DNA of 45,333 nt from Methanobacteriota archaeon (GTDB lineage: Archaea > Thermoplasmatota > DTKX01 > VGTL01), in the NCBI GenBank assembly GCA_016874675.1, contig VGTL01000018.1:1-45333 (forward strand), read 5' to 3'. Below, one piece after another: positions 1 through 6,687 of the stretch (positions within the stretch are counted from its first letter, which is position 1; every line of letters begins with the position of its first letter). The translations under genes and the position numbers were made by a program. A model generated the notes under the pieces. That model worked only from the letters and a program-made list of their open reading frames with translations, was not told the origin of the DNA and searched no databases.

Positions 1-209
1 CGCGAGGCGCAAGGCGCAGGGCTTGAGGCACAAGGATCAAGGCGCGAGGCGCAAGGCTGGATTCTGGGGTGTGGCCCCATTCCCCTCCCCTTTTTTTCCT
101 CGCCCCTTGCGCCCCCGGAGGACCTTCGGTCCCCCTTGCCTGGGCGAGCTTCGCTCGGCTTCGGTTGCGCCCCATCCCCTCGCGCCTTGCGCCTTGCGCC
201 TTGCGCCTT
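1..209. repeat. Heptamer inverted array A (GGCGCAA family)
   Basis: The left arm (1-57) consists of variants of the 7-bp unit GGCGCAA. The right arm (about 174-209) is its reverse complement, TTGCGCC repeated. Between them is a core with short hairpins, GGACC-ttc-GGTCC near 119-131 and CGAGC-ttc-GCTCG near 145-157. The window edge cuts off whatever lies to the left. The array fills the stretch before the first gene. Open frames run through it, but they are low-complexity and I do not regard them as coding. Confidence 0.85.
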
Positions 210-252
210 AATTCAGCGTTTGTCCCATCTTTCAGTCTTTGTTCCAGAATCG

Positions 253-260
253 GCTTATAT
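253..260 (+). promoter_or_regulatory. TATA-like box for the gene starting at 295
   Basis: GCTTATAT is the only A/T-rich octamer in the GC-rich stretch between the repeat array and the start codon. It is centred about 38 nt before the ATG, which would give a leader of roughly 11 nt that contains a GGTGA Shine-Dalgarno-like sequence. Confidence 0.45.
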
Positions 261-294
261 CCCGACCGGGATAGAAACAGGCCAGGTGAAAGAA

Positions 295-1308
295 ATGGTG
301 GCCAAGAAGGGGCTGGTCGGGGTGATGGCCGCGATAGGGGCCGCGATGCTTTTCGTGGTCTCCGCGGCCGGGGCGTCTTTCGGCGGGAACGACGTGGACG
401 ATGCGGCGGTCGCGGGCTCGGCCGGCGACGAGTACGGCCTGGATGCCGTCGGGGCCGGGCCGGAGCAGCCCGGAGCAGACGGCAGGCTCCAGGGCCATGT
501 CCTGGACAACTCATCGGGCGAGGGCATCGCCGGCGCGACGGTGGTGATCATACATATACCCGAGGATGCCAGGGACGCCGACGCCTATGTCGAGAAGGTC
601 CTGTCCGTCCTCAGGAGAGCCCGGGACAGGCTCGGTGAGGGCCGGGAGACGCTCCGGGCGATGGAGCAGAGGCTCCAGGAAAAGAAGGCGGACCTCCTGG
701 AGAAGCTGGCGGCCAGGGGGATATTCATCGTCCGCACCGACGAGAACGGGAGCTTCGTCTCCAGGGCCGCCACCAATGACAACGTGATCGTGGCGGTCGC
801 CACTGGCTACCGGCCGGGCCGGCTGGCGGTGGAGGTCCCCGTGTCCGACGGTATCGCCCCGACCCTCCGGCTGGACGCCAAGCCCGGCCTCGAGGTGTAC
901 AAGCTGAAGCTCGTCTGGGGCTTTATCGACGAGATCAACCGCGAGGGCGACCTTGCGGCCTGGAACGGCTCCGCCGAGGTCTCGGACGGAACCGTGCGGC
1001 TCCTGCGCACAATCCAGTTCGAGACCGGTGGCAGGTTCGCCAACGGGTGCGACGACAAGATCTACCCGCAGAAGGAGCAAGACACCCTCTCGTGGAGGTC
1101 CTCCACGACGGTGGCGCGGGACGGCGTCGTCGTGATAATAATGGTCCCGGCCGGTTCCGGGAATCCGGCGGTCACGCTGACCGCCGGCGAGTGGAGCAAG
1201 ACCGTCCGGCTGGCGAGGCTCGAGGGCGACAGGTTCAGGATTCCCGTGGGCGACGCCGGGCACGAGGTACTCGTCGCCTGCGAGCTTTTCGACCGGCCGG
1301 CAGCGTAA
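295..1308 (+). CDS. Secreted protein with carboxypeptidase regulatory-like domain
   Basis: This 337-residue protein begins with a lysine-containing N-terminus and a hydrophobic stretch (about residues 5-25) that looks like a Sec signal peptide or anchor. From about residue 65 the segment GRLQGHVLDNSSGEGIAGATV has the pattern of a carboxypeptidase regulatory-like (CarboxypepD_reg) beta-sandwich. It is interrupted by a charged helical insertion (about residues 95-145) before the second half of the fold (TDENGSFVSRAA). The C-terminal third is beta-rich and unassigned. I chose the ATG at 295 because GGTGA lies just upstream and a TATA-like box precedes it; the frame stays open further upstream only because the repeat array has no stops. 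A hairpin and a second surface-protein gene follow 31 nt later, so the two are probably co-transcribed. No enzymatic motif is visible; a cell-surface structural role is inferred. Confidence 0.75.
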   Translation: MVAKKGLVGVMAAIGAAMLFVVSAAGASFGGNDVDDAAVAGSAGDEYGLDAVGAGPEQPGADGRLQGHVLDNSSGEGIAGATVVIIHIPEDARDADAYVEKVLSVLRRARDRLGEGRETLRAMEQRLQEKKADLLEKLAARGIFIVRTDENGSFVSRAATNDNVIVAVATGYRPGRLAVEVPVSDGIAPTLRLDAKPGLEVYKLKLVWGFIDEINREGDLAAWNGSAEVSDGTVRLLRTIQFETGGRFANGCDDKIYPQKEQDTLSWRSSTTVARDGVVVIIMVPAGSGNPAVTLTAGEWSKTVRLARLEGDRFRIPVGDAGHEVLVACELFDRPAA

Positions 1309-1311
1309 TTA

Positions 1312-1336
1312 CCCCGCAGGGCGATTTCCTGCGGGG
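1312..1336 (+). promoter_or_regulatory. Perfect hairpin in the leader of the next gene
   Basis: CCCCGCAGG and CCTGCGGGG form a perfect 9-bp stem around a 7-nt loop, between a stop codon at 1308 and the ATG at 1340. The 3' arm holds the only G-rich sequence close enough to act as a Shine-Dalgarno site (GCGGGGCG). Folding would therefore hide it. There is no T-run after the stem, so translational control or processing fits better than termination. The role is inferred. Confidence 0.55.
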
Positions 1337-1339
1337 CGA

Positions 1340-3964
1340 ATGGTGATGGGCGCGATGGTCGCAAAGCCGAAGCGGGCCGGCGGTCGGGCACTGGCAGTGG
1401 CGGTCTCCGCGATGTTCCTGAGCCTGGCCGCCGCGCCCGCCGCGGCCGGGGAGCCGGCCCCCGCCTTGCTTCTCGACAAGGTCGCCGACTTCGGGGCGGA
1501 CCTGGACTCGGACGGCCTTTTCGACTACCTCGTCCTCAAGGTGCCGCTCTCCGTCGGGCGAGCCGACGTCTACTCGCTCGATGCCCGGGTCCTCCTTCAG
1601 GAGGGCGCATCCGCGCTCTCGCACGCCGCCCAGAAGGCCTACCTGGACCCGGGCGAGCAGGCCGTCAGGCTGGCTTTCCCCGGGGCCGACCTCTCGTCCA
1701 TCCCGCCCCGCTCGCAGCTGGTCTTCAGGATAATACTCACGGATTCTTCGGGAATGTCCGTGGACGCCCGCACCTTCCCCGCCCTGTCGGTCTACTCGGG
1801 CAGCGAGTTCGAGAAGGGGCCGGACGGTGCGGTGCCGCGGTTCAGCGGGCTGGTGAGGGAGGTCCCCGAGCCCCTGGATGCAGGCGGGAGCTACGGCTAC
1901 CTGAACATCACCTTCGAGGTGGTCAACCTCACGACCCGCGACGCGGAGGTCTCGGGAAGCCTCAACGGGGCGGTCAGGGGCACCGGCCTGCTTGGGGCCC
2001 TGGACGCGATGAACCGGACCGGCCTGGTCGAGCTCCGTTTCGACGGCGGCGCGATCCGTCGACTGGACGCCCCGGGCCCATACGACGTGACCGTCTGGCT
2101 CTCCGCCTTCCCGGGCGGGGAGACGACCTGGAAATACCGGACGGCCCCGTACAACGCCACCGACTTCGATGCGCCCGGCCCGCCGGTGAGGATTACCGGC
2201 AATGGCACGGACTCCGCCCAGGACGGCGACGGCAACGGCCTCCATGAACGGCTCCGAATCCAGTTGGAGGTGGGGATAGCCCTCGAAGGTGCCTATTCGT
2301 TCAGGGCGTCACTCCGCCTCCCCGACCGGCTGAGGGCGGTCCAGGAGCTCCTGCCCCGGCCGGTGGTCGGCCTGGACGCCCCCCGGAGGGGGAACTACAC
2401 CGTCGCCTTCGACATCAGCGGCCCGCTGCTTCGCACCCTCCAGCTGGACGGCCCTTACACGGTTGCCGTCGACGCCTTCTCCGAGCGGGTCCAGTATGTC
2501 TCCAACGGCACCTACACCACGGGAGCGTACCTGTGGTCCCGGTTCGAGCCCCCGGAGCTGCCCGCCCGGTTCGCCGGGACGCCGTCCGTCGAGGCGACGG
2601 ACAAGGACCGAAACGGCCTCTTCGACGGCCTCAGGGTCACCGCCCCGGCGGAGGTCGCGCTCGCCGGGCCCTTCCAGATCGCCGGCGTGCTGACGGCCGG
2701 AGGGCGCTTCGTGGCGTCGGCCGGCAGCAAGCTCGACCTCCCCGCGGGCCAGGTCAAGCTCGTTTTGATGTTCGACGGCGCCGCCATCCGCCAGGCCGGT
2801 TCCGACGGACCGTACGCCGTGGTCCTCTACCTGGCCGCCCTCCCCGAATCCCGGCCGGGCCTGGGTGCGTACCTCCCGCCCGACCGGCTGGAGCTCCAGA
2901 CCAAGGCCTTCGGGGCATCGGAGTTCGACAAGCGCCCGCTGCCGAAGAGGCCTCCCGCCCCGCCCGCCGTTCCCGAGGTGGAGGTCGGCGAGGGGACCTA
3001 CCTGGGCCGGGGTCCCTTCGTCACCGCGGAGGTGAACCGCACCGCGCCGGACATCACGTTCTACTACTCGATGGACAGCGGGCGCTCGGCCCGCTTCCGT
3101 CTGGTCTTCACGCAGCTTCTGGCCTACTCCGACGGCAACTCCAACGGCGTGTGGGACCCGGGCGAGGAGATGTACCAGGGTCTGCTTTCGCTCGGAAGCT
3201 GGGAGGCCAGCAAGGCGGAGGTCGCCGGCGACGACGGGGGCCGGACCCTGCGCTACAACCTGACGGCCGTGCTGGACATGTCCTCCGTCCGCCCCCAGGC
3301 CGGCTCGCCCCAGCCCCAGGCCCGGATCCCCCGCTGGGGCCGCCTGACGCTCGGCTTCACGATGTCCGGCCGGGACCTCGAGCTGGGCGCGGCCCCCGCC
3401 CTCACGCTCAGGGGCGGCTCCGAGATGAAGATAGACATCCTCATCGAGCCCCTGAGGGAACTCCCCGGCCCGGTCACGGGGCTGTGCCTGCAGCACTATC
3501 TGTCCGACGAGAGGGGCCTGAACCACTTCCTCACCTTCGAATCCGACCGCACGCGCGTTTTCAGGCCGGCCTCGGAGGGCGCCAACGGGAGCATCTTCAG
3601 GCCGCTTCCGGCTGCAGTACAGAAGATAGGCCTTTCCGGCCCGGGGGGGCGGGAGCACGGCTACTACACGTGGCTTTCGGAGGTGCTCGTGGAGGCCGCC
3701 GGCGGCGCCCGGTACAGCCTGCCCGTCAACCTCTCTTACTCCACCGACGGGCGCCAGATGGCCCTCGGGCTGAACTACCCGCTCCCGGCCGGCACGGTCT
3801 CGCTTCTCCACGACCCGACGGTGGGCGTCAATGCGACGAACGCGCCCGGGCCGCCCCTGACCCTCCCGAGGATAATCTTCAATCCCTGGCTGTACATACT
3901 CGCCGCCCTGATAGCGGTGGCGGTGACGGCCTACATACGAAGGAGCCAGCGCAACGGCCGCTGA
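1340..3964 (+). CDS. Large membrane-anchored surface protein with calcium-loop-like repeats
   Basis: This protein of about 874 residues has a signal peptide (a positively charged start, then a hydrophobic run ending near AAPAAAGEP). It has a long beta-rich ectodomain and a C-terminal membrane span (NPWLYILAALIAVAVTAYIRR) followed by a short basic tail. The ectodomain repeats a module of about 150-200 residues that opens with an acidic loop: DLDSDGLFDYL near residue 54, DGDGNGLHERL near 295, DKDRNGLFDGL near 421 and DGNSNGVWDPGEE near 597. These resemble EF-hand or thrombospondin-3-type calcium loops. Several N-x-S/T sequons suggest glycosylation. ATG codons at 1340, 1346 and 1355 are all possible starts. 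The gene sits in a plus-strand run with the genes on either side. I do not recognise a named family; a calcium-stabilised adhesin or cell-envelope protein is inferred. Confidence 0.75.
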   Translation: MVMGAMVAKPKRAGGRALAVAVSAMFLSLAAAPAAAGEPAPALLLDKVADFGADLDSDGLFDYLVLKVPLSVGRADVYSLDARVLLQEGASALSHAAQKAYLDPGEQAVRLAFPGADLSSIPPRSQLVFRIILTDSSGMSVDARTFPALSVYSGSEFEKGPDGAVPRFSGLVREVPEPLDAGGSYGYLNITFEVVNLTTRDAEVSGSLNGAVRGTGLLGALDAMNRTGLVELRFDGGAIRRLDAPGPYDVTVWLSAFPGGETTWKYRTAPYNATDFDAPGPPVRITGNGTDSAQDGDGNGLHERLRIQLEVGIALEGAYSFRASLRLPDRLRAVQELLPRPVVGLDAPRRGNYTVAFDISGPLLRTLQLDGPYTVAVDAFSERVQYVSNGTYTTGAYLWSRFEPPELPARFAGTPSVEATDKDRNGLFDGLRVTAPAEVALAGPFQIAGVLTAGGRFVASAGSKLDLPAGQVKLVLMFDGAAIRQAGSDGPYAVVLYLAALPESRPGLGAYLPPDRLELQTKAFGASEFDKRPLPKRPPAPPAVPEVEVGEGTYLGRGPFVTAEVNRTAPDITFYYSMDSGRSARFRLVFTQLLAYSDGNSNGVWDPGEEMYQGLLSLGSWEASKAEVAGDDGGRTLRYNLTAVLDMSSVRPQAGSPQPQARIPRWGRLTLGFTMSGRDLELGAAPALTLRGGSEMKIDILIEPLRELPGPVTGLCLQHYLSDERGLNHFLTFESDRTRVFRPASEGANGSIFRPLPAAVQKIGLSGPGGREHGYYTWLSEVLVEAAGGARYSLPVNLSYSTDGRQMALGLNYPLPAGTVSLLHDPTVGVNATNAPGPPLTLPRIIFNPWLYILAALIAVAVTAYIRRSQRNGR

Positions 3965-3973
3965 TCGGGAGGG

Positions 3974-5068
3974 ATGACCACCATGGCCCTCCTTTCCGGC
4001 CTTTGGCGGCGGCTTGGGCCGCACCTCGTCGAGCGGAGGCTGGCGCCGGCGCTCCCGGTCCTCTTCCTGGCGATGTCGGTCTGGGTGCTCTCGACGCCCT
4101 ACGACCCGGGGACGGACCTTGCGGACGCCACCACGAACGACATCTGGTCTGGCCTCATTCGGGAGGGGAGGCACGCCATCCCGCTCTCCGAATGGAAGGA
4201 GCGCGGGTACCCGCCGACGCAGAGCTCGGTGGTGTCGCTGGACGGCGAATACCAGGTCGTCAACGAGAAGGGACCGGCGCACGCCCTGCTGGTCGCCGCC
4301 CTCGACTCCTTCGGCGCCGGCACACTGACCGGGACGCTTTGCGCCGCGCTGGCGCTCGCGCTCGTGCCCTTCATGGTCGGGCTCCTGGTCGTGCTCGCGC
4401 CGCCGATGCAGTACAACGCCACCTACTTCGGAGGGCCCCTGCGCTCCGGCTACGACGCCACCTCGCTTCTGGACTTCTCGAGGACCGGAGAGCTCACCGA
4501 GCGCAACCAGTCCGTCCAGTGGAGCGCCGACTGGTCCGAGGGAGCGGGGAACGTCTGGAGCAACTCGTTCGTCCTGGCCCCGATAATATTCCTGAGGATG
4601 CCCCTGCTGATACTGGTCCCGGCCGCGAATTACCTCAAGGAGGCGGCCGACGGCCGCCTGCTGACGCCCGGCGGCCCCCGGGGCCCGCCCGGACAGCCGG
4701 ACGGCCAGCCACCGGGGACCGGCCCGCCCGGCTCCACAGGGCCCCCGGGCCCGGAGTTCAGGACGGTGGCCCTCGCCGAGCTCCTGGGCTCTCCCGAGGC
4801 GTACGCCGGCCAGTTCGTCCGGGTGGAGAACCTGACCGTCTCGGAGGTCGCCTGGCCGCTCGTGAACCTCTCGGGACCGGGGGGCTTCATCACGGCCCGC
4901 CTGGACAACTTCACCTCGCCGCCGGCGGCGGCCCGGCCGGGCGCGCTGGTCGACGCGCAGGGCCCGTGGAACGGCCGGGACCGAAACGGCAACGGCCGGG
5001 CGGACCCGGGCGAGTTCGTGTTCAATGTCAAGAATGGTACGACCGACAGGCTGGAGGAGGCTGGTTGA
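3974..5068 (+). CDS. Membrane protein with collagen-like linker and extracellular OB-like domain
   Basis: This 364-residue protein looks chimeric. The N-terminal 220 residues hold three hydrophobic segments (about 23-42, 113-143 and 194-219). The loop after the first, with LDGEYQVVNEKGPAHALL, resembles the first loop of GT39/PMT-like membrane glycosyltransferases, but the rest of such an enzyme is missing. Residues about 233-260 are a Gly-Pro-rich linker with GPPG repeats, like collagen. The last 100 residues, beginning FRTVALAELLGSPEAYAGQF, are beta-rich with the spacing of a small OB-fold and end in an acidic DRNGNGRADPGE loop. GGGAGGG precedes two possible in-frame starts (3974 and 3983). 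The stop codon touches the ATG of the next gene, so translation is probably coupled. Function unknown. Confidence 0.7.
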   Translation: MTTMALLSGLWRRLGPHLVERRLAPALPVLFLAMSVWVLSTPYDPGTDLADATTNDIWSGLIREGRHAIPLSEWKERGYPPTQSSVVSLDGEYQVVNEKGPAHALLVAALDSFGAGTLTGTLCAALALALVPFMVGLLVVLAPPMQYNATYFGGPLRSGYDATSLLDFSRTGELTERNQSVQWSADWSEGAGNVWSNSFVLAPIIFLRMPLLILVPAANYLKEAADGRLLTPGGPRGPPGQPDGQPPGTGPPGSTGPPGPEFRTVALAELLGSPEAYAGQFVRVENLTVSEVAWPLVNLSGPGGFITARLDNFTSPPAAARPGALVDAQGPWNGRDRNGNGRADPGEFVFNVKNGTTDRLEEAG

Positions 5069-5338
5069 ATGGTGTCCGGAGAGCTGCAGAACGTGCTGGT
5101 GGCGTGGACCGTGGTCTTCTCGCTGGTGATGCTCGCGGTGTCGCTCGTGGCCTACGGGCGCGTGCGCCACCGGAGGTTGCTCTTCGTGAGCGTGGGATTC
5201 GGGTTGTTTTTCGGGAAGGCGCTGCTTTTCACGGCCTACCTCCTGGACCCGATGATTCTCGAATGGTTCCTGCTGGGGTCCGCCCTCCTCGACGCCCTGA
5301 TAATGGCGATGCTCTCGATCTCGGTGCTGGCGCGTTGA
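5069..5338 (+). CDS. Small three-helix membrane protein
   Basis: This 89-residue protein is almost entirely hydrophobic, with three predicted membrane helices (about residues 8-30, 38-59 and 62-86) joined by a short basic RVRHRR loop. The start codon follows the previous gene's TGA directly, with GGAGGAGG eight nt upstream, so translational coupling is likely. Small membrane proteins of this shape are often found next to winged-helix regulators in archaea, and one follows 47 nt downstream. A regulator-partner role is an inference from that context. Confidence 0.7.
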   Translation: MVSGELQNVLVAWTVVFSLVMLAVSLVAYGRVRHRRLLFVSVGFGLFFGKALLFTAYLLDPMILEWFLLGSALLDALIMAMLSISVLAR

Positions 5339-5385
5339 GGACGGCGCGGGAGGAAACGGAGCAAGAGAGCGGTGGCTGGTGAAGG

Positions 5386-5916
5386 ATGGACGCCGGGGAG
5401 CACCTGGACCTGGAGAACAGAAGGCGCGTGTTCGTGCGCGTGCGCTCCCACCCCGGGGAGCACCTGCGCGAGCTCCAGCGCGCCCTGGAGATGCCCATGG
5501 GGCTCCTGAACCACCACCTCAACTACCTGGAGGAGCGCGGGATAATCTCGTCGCGCATGGACCGCTACTACAAGCGCTACTACCCCTCGGAGATGGGGGC
5601 GCGGGAGAAGACCTACCTCTCGGCGCTGCGCCAGGAGAGGCCCCGATCGATCGTGCTCCATCTCGTGCTCAACCCGGGCAGCTCCCACCGCGCGCTTCTG
5701 GAGAATTTCGGGCTGAGCCCCTCCACGCTCTCGTTCTACCTCCGGGACCTGGAGGCCAAGGGCGTGGTGATCCGGGAGCGGTCAGGCCGCGAGAGCCTCT
5801 ACTCGGTGGGGCCGGTTGACGAGGTCGTGCGCATACTGATAACCCACCGCCCGAGCTTCCTGGACACGGTCGTGGACCGGTTCCTCGAGGTCTGGTTCGA
5901 GAAGAAAGGGACGTAA
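5386..5916 (+). CDS. Two-domain winged-helix transcriptional regulator
   Basis: This 176-residue protein contains two consecutive winged-helix domains. The first (about residues 10-70) shows HPGEHLRELQRALEMPMGLL followed by HHLNYLEERGIISS, the recognition helix and wing. The second (about 85-145) shows NPGSSHRALLENFGLSPSTL and FYLRDLEAKGVVIRER. This tandem ArsR/MarR-like arrangement is common in euryarchaeal regulators. No metal-binding cysteines are present. GGTGAAGG precedes the ATG. The gene is the last of the plus-strand run and faces a minus-strand gene across a short repeat hairpin. The likely targets are the neighbouring membrane and surface genes; that is inferred from position only. 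Confidence 0.85.
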   Translation: MDAGEHLDLENRRRVFVRVRSHPGEHLRELQRALEMPMGLLNHHLNYLEERGIISSRMDRYYKRYYPSEMGAREKTYLSALRQERPRSIVLHLVLNPGSSHRALLENFGLSPSTLSFYLRDLEAKGVVIRERSGRESLYSVGPVDEVVRILITHRPSFLDTVVDRFLEVWFEKKGT

Positions 5917-5918
5917 TC

Positions 5919-5993
5919 GAGGCAAGGGGAACGGGTCAAGGGGCACGGGTCAAGGGACGGGAAAGCATCGTCGTCCCCTTGCCCCCTTGTCCG
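5919..5993. repeat. Short inverted repeat element B between convergent genes
   Basis: GGCAAGG and GGTCAAGG units on the left (to about 5961) face CCTTGCCCCCTTGTCC on the right, around a CATCGTCGTCCCC core. The stems lie 4 nt after one stop and 12 nt before the other, so the element could end transcription from both sides. It resembles the larger arrays in this window in layout and in its core. Confidence 0.6.
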
Positions 5994-6004
5994 ATCGCGC
6001 GGCG

Positions 6005-6325
6005 TCAGCACACATCCTCGACCAGGACGATGGAAACCTCGCCGGTGTCGCTGCGGTAGTGGACCGACTTCACCGCCACCTTGAACTCGCCGAACTCCGA
6101 GCGGAAGATGGGCTCGCCGCGGGCGACCTCCTTCTCTATGGCCCGGAGCTGCTCCATCGAGAGCTTGCCGCTGAGGACGAACTCGTAGGACTTGCGGCCC
6201 TCGAGGATCATGTCGTCCCCGTCGGAGCCCTGCTCGATGCGCCGGCCGAGGCGGTACTCGAGCCTCATCTCGACGACCATGTCGGCCAGCTCGAGCGACC
6301 CCAGCCCAACATTCATACCGGCCAT
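6005..6325 (-). CDS. Hypothetical protein, 106 residues
   Basis: I do not recognise a family. The protein is soluble and mixed alpha/beta, with no signal peptide, membrane segment or metal motif. It has a charged central helix (about residues 55-72, MEQLRAIEKEVARG), then two beta strands and a C-terminal cysteine as the last residue. A TATA-like TTTATTAA lies 28 nt before the ATG, so the mRNA is probably leaderless. An in-frame ATG four codons later is an alternative start. It stands alone between two repeat elements, downstream of the subtilisin gene but separated from it by about 360 bp of repeats. Confidence 0.7.
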   Translation of the reverse strand: MAGMNVGLGSLELADMVVEMRLEYRLGRRIEQGSDGDDMILEGRKSYEFVLSGKLSMEQLRAIEKEVARGEPIFRSEFGEFKVAVKSVHYRSDTGEVSIVLVEDVC

Positions 6326-6349
6326 GCCGGCGGGCTATCCATTTCCGGG

Positions 6350-6357
6350 TTAATAAA
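6350..6357 (-). promoter_or_regulatory. TATA-like box for the gene starting at 6325
   Basis: On the minus strand this reads TTTATTAA, centred 28 nt from the start codon, the usual archaeal distance for a leaderless transcript. It sits a few nt outside the large repeat array. Confidence 0.6.
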
Positions 6358-6360
6358 TGA

Positions 6361-6668
6361 GAAGGGCAGCAAGGCAGCAAGGGAGCAAGGCAGGAAGGGA
6401 AGGGAAGAAGGCAGCAAGGGAAGGGAAGAAGGCAGCAAGGGAGCAAGGCAGCAAGGGAGCAAGGCAGCAAGGGAGCAAGGCAGCAAGGGAGCAAGGCAGC
6501 AAGGGAGCAAGGCAGCAAGGGGACGACGGTTCGTTCCATACCCCCTGCTGCCTTTCTGCCCTGCTGCCTTGCTGCCTTCCCTTGCTGCCTTTCTGCCTTG
6601 CTGCCTTGCTGCCTTCCCTTGCTGCCTTCCTGCCTTCCTGCCTTCCTGCCTTCCTGCCTTCCTGCCTC
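6361..6668. repeat. Octamer inverted array C with shared core
   Basis: The left arm (about 6361-6518) is a run of 8-bp units GGCAGCAA and GGGAGCAA with some GGGAAGAA variants. The core near 6519-6545 contains GGGGACGACGGTTCGTTCC. The right arm (about 6546-6668) repeats TTGCTGCC and TTCCTGCC. The whole can fold into a hairpin of roughly 300 nt. It fills the gap between two minus-strand genes and begins 20 nt after the stop codon of the subtilisin gene. The frames through it are open but low-complexity and not coding. Confidence 0.92.
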
Positions 6669-6687
6669 TAAATGTCGTAGAAATGCA

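Noticed and set aside
2309-5170. A reading frame of more than 900 codons on the minus strand, opposite the surface-protein genes, and a similar one on the plus strand at 2533-5382.
   Set aside because: The translations are rich in Arg, Gly and Pro with no recognisable motif. They arise because GC-rich third positions remove stop codons from the shadow frames.
6313-6671. Open frames through the octamer arrays with proteins rich in Leu-Pro-Cys or Gly-Ser-Lys.
   Set aside because: They are direct translations of the 8-bp units, which lack stop codons. There is no start signal or homology. The exception is the end of iorA, where the frame continues from a real gene.
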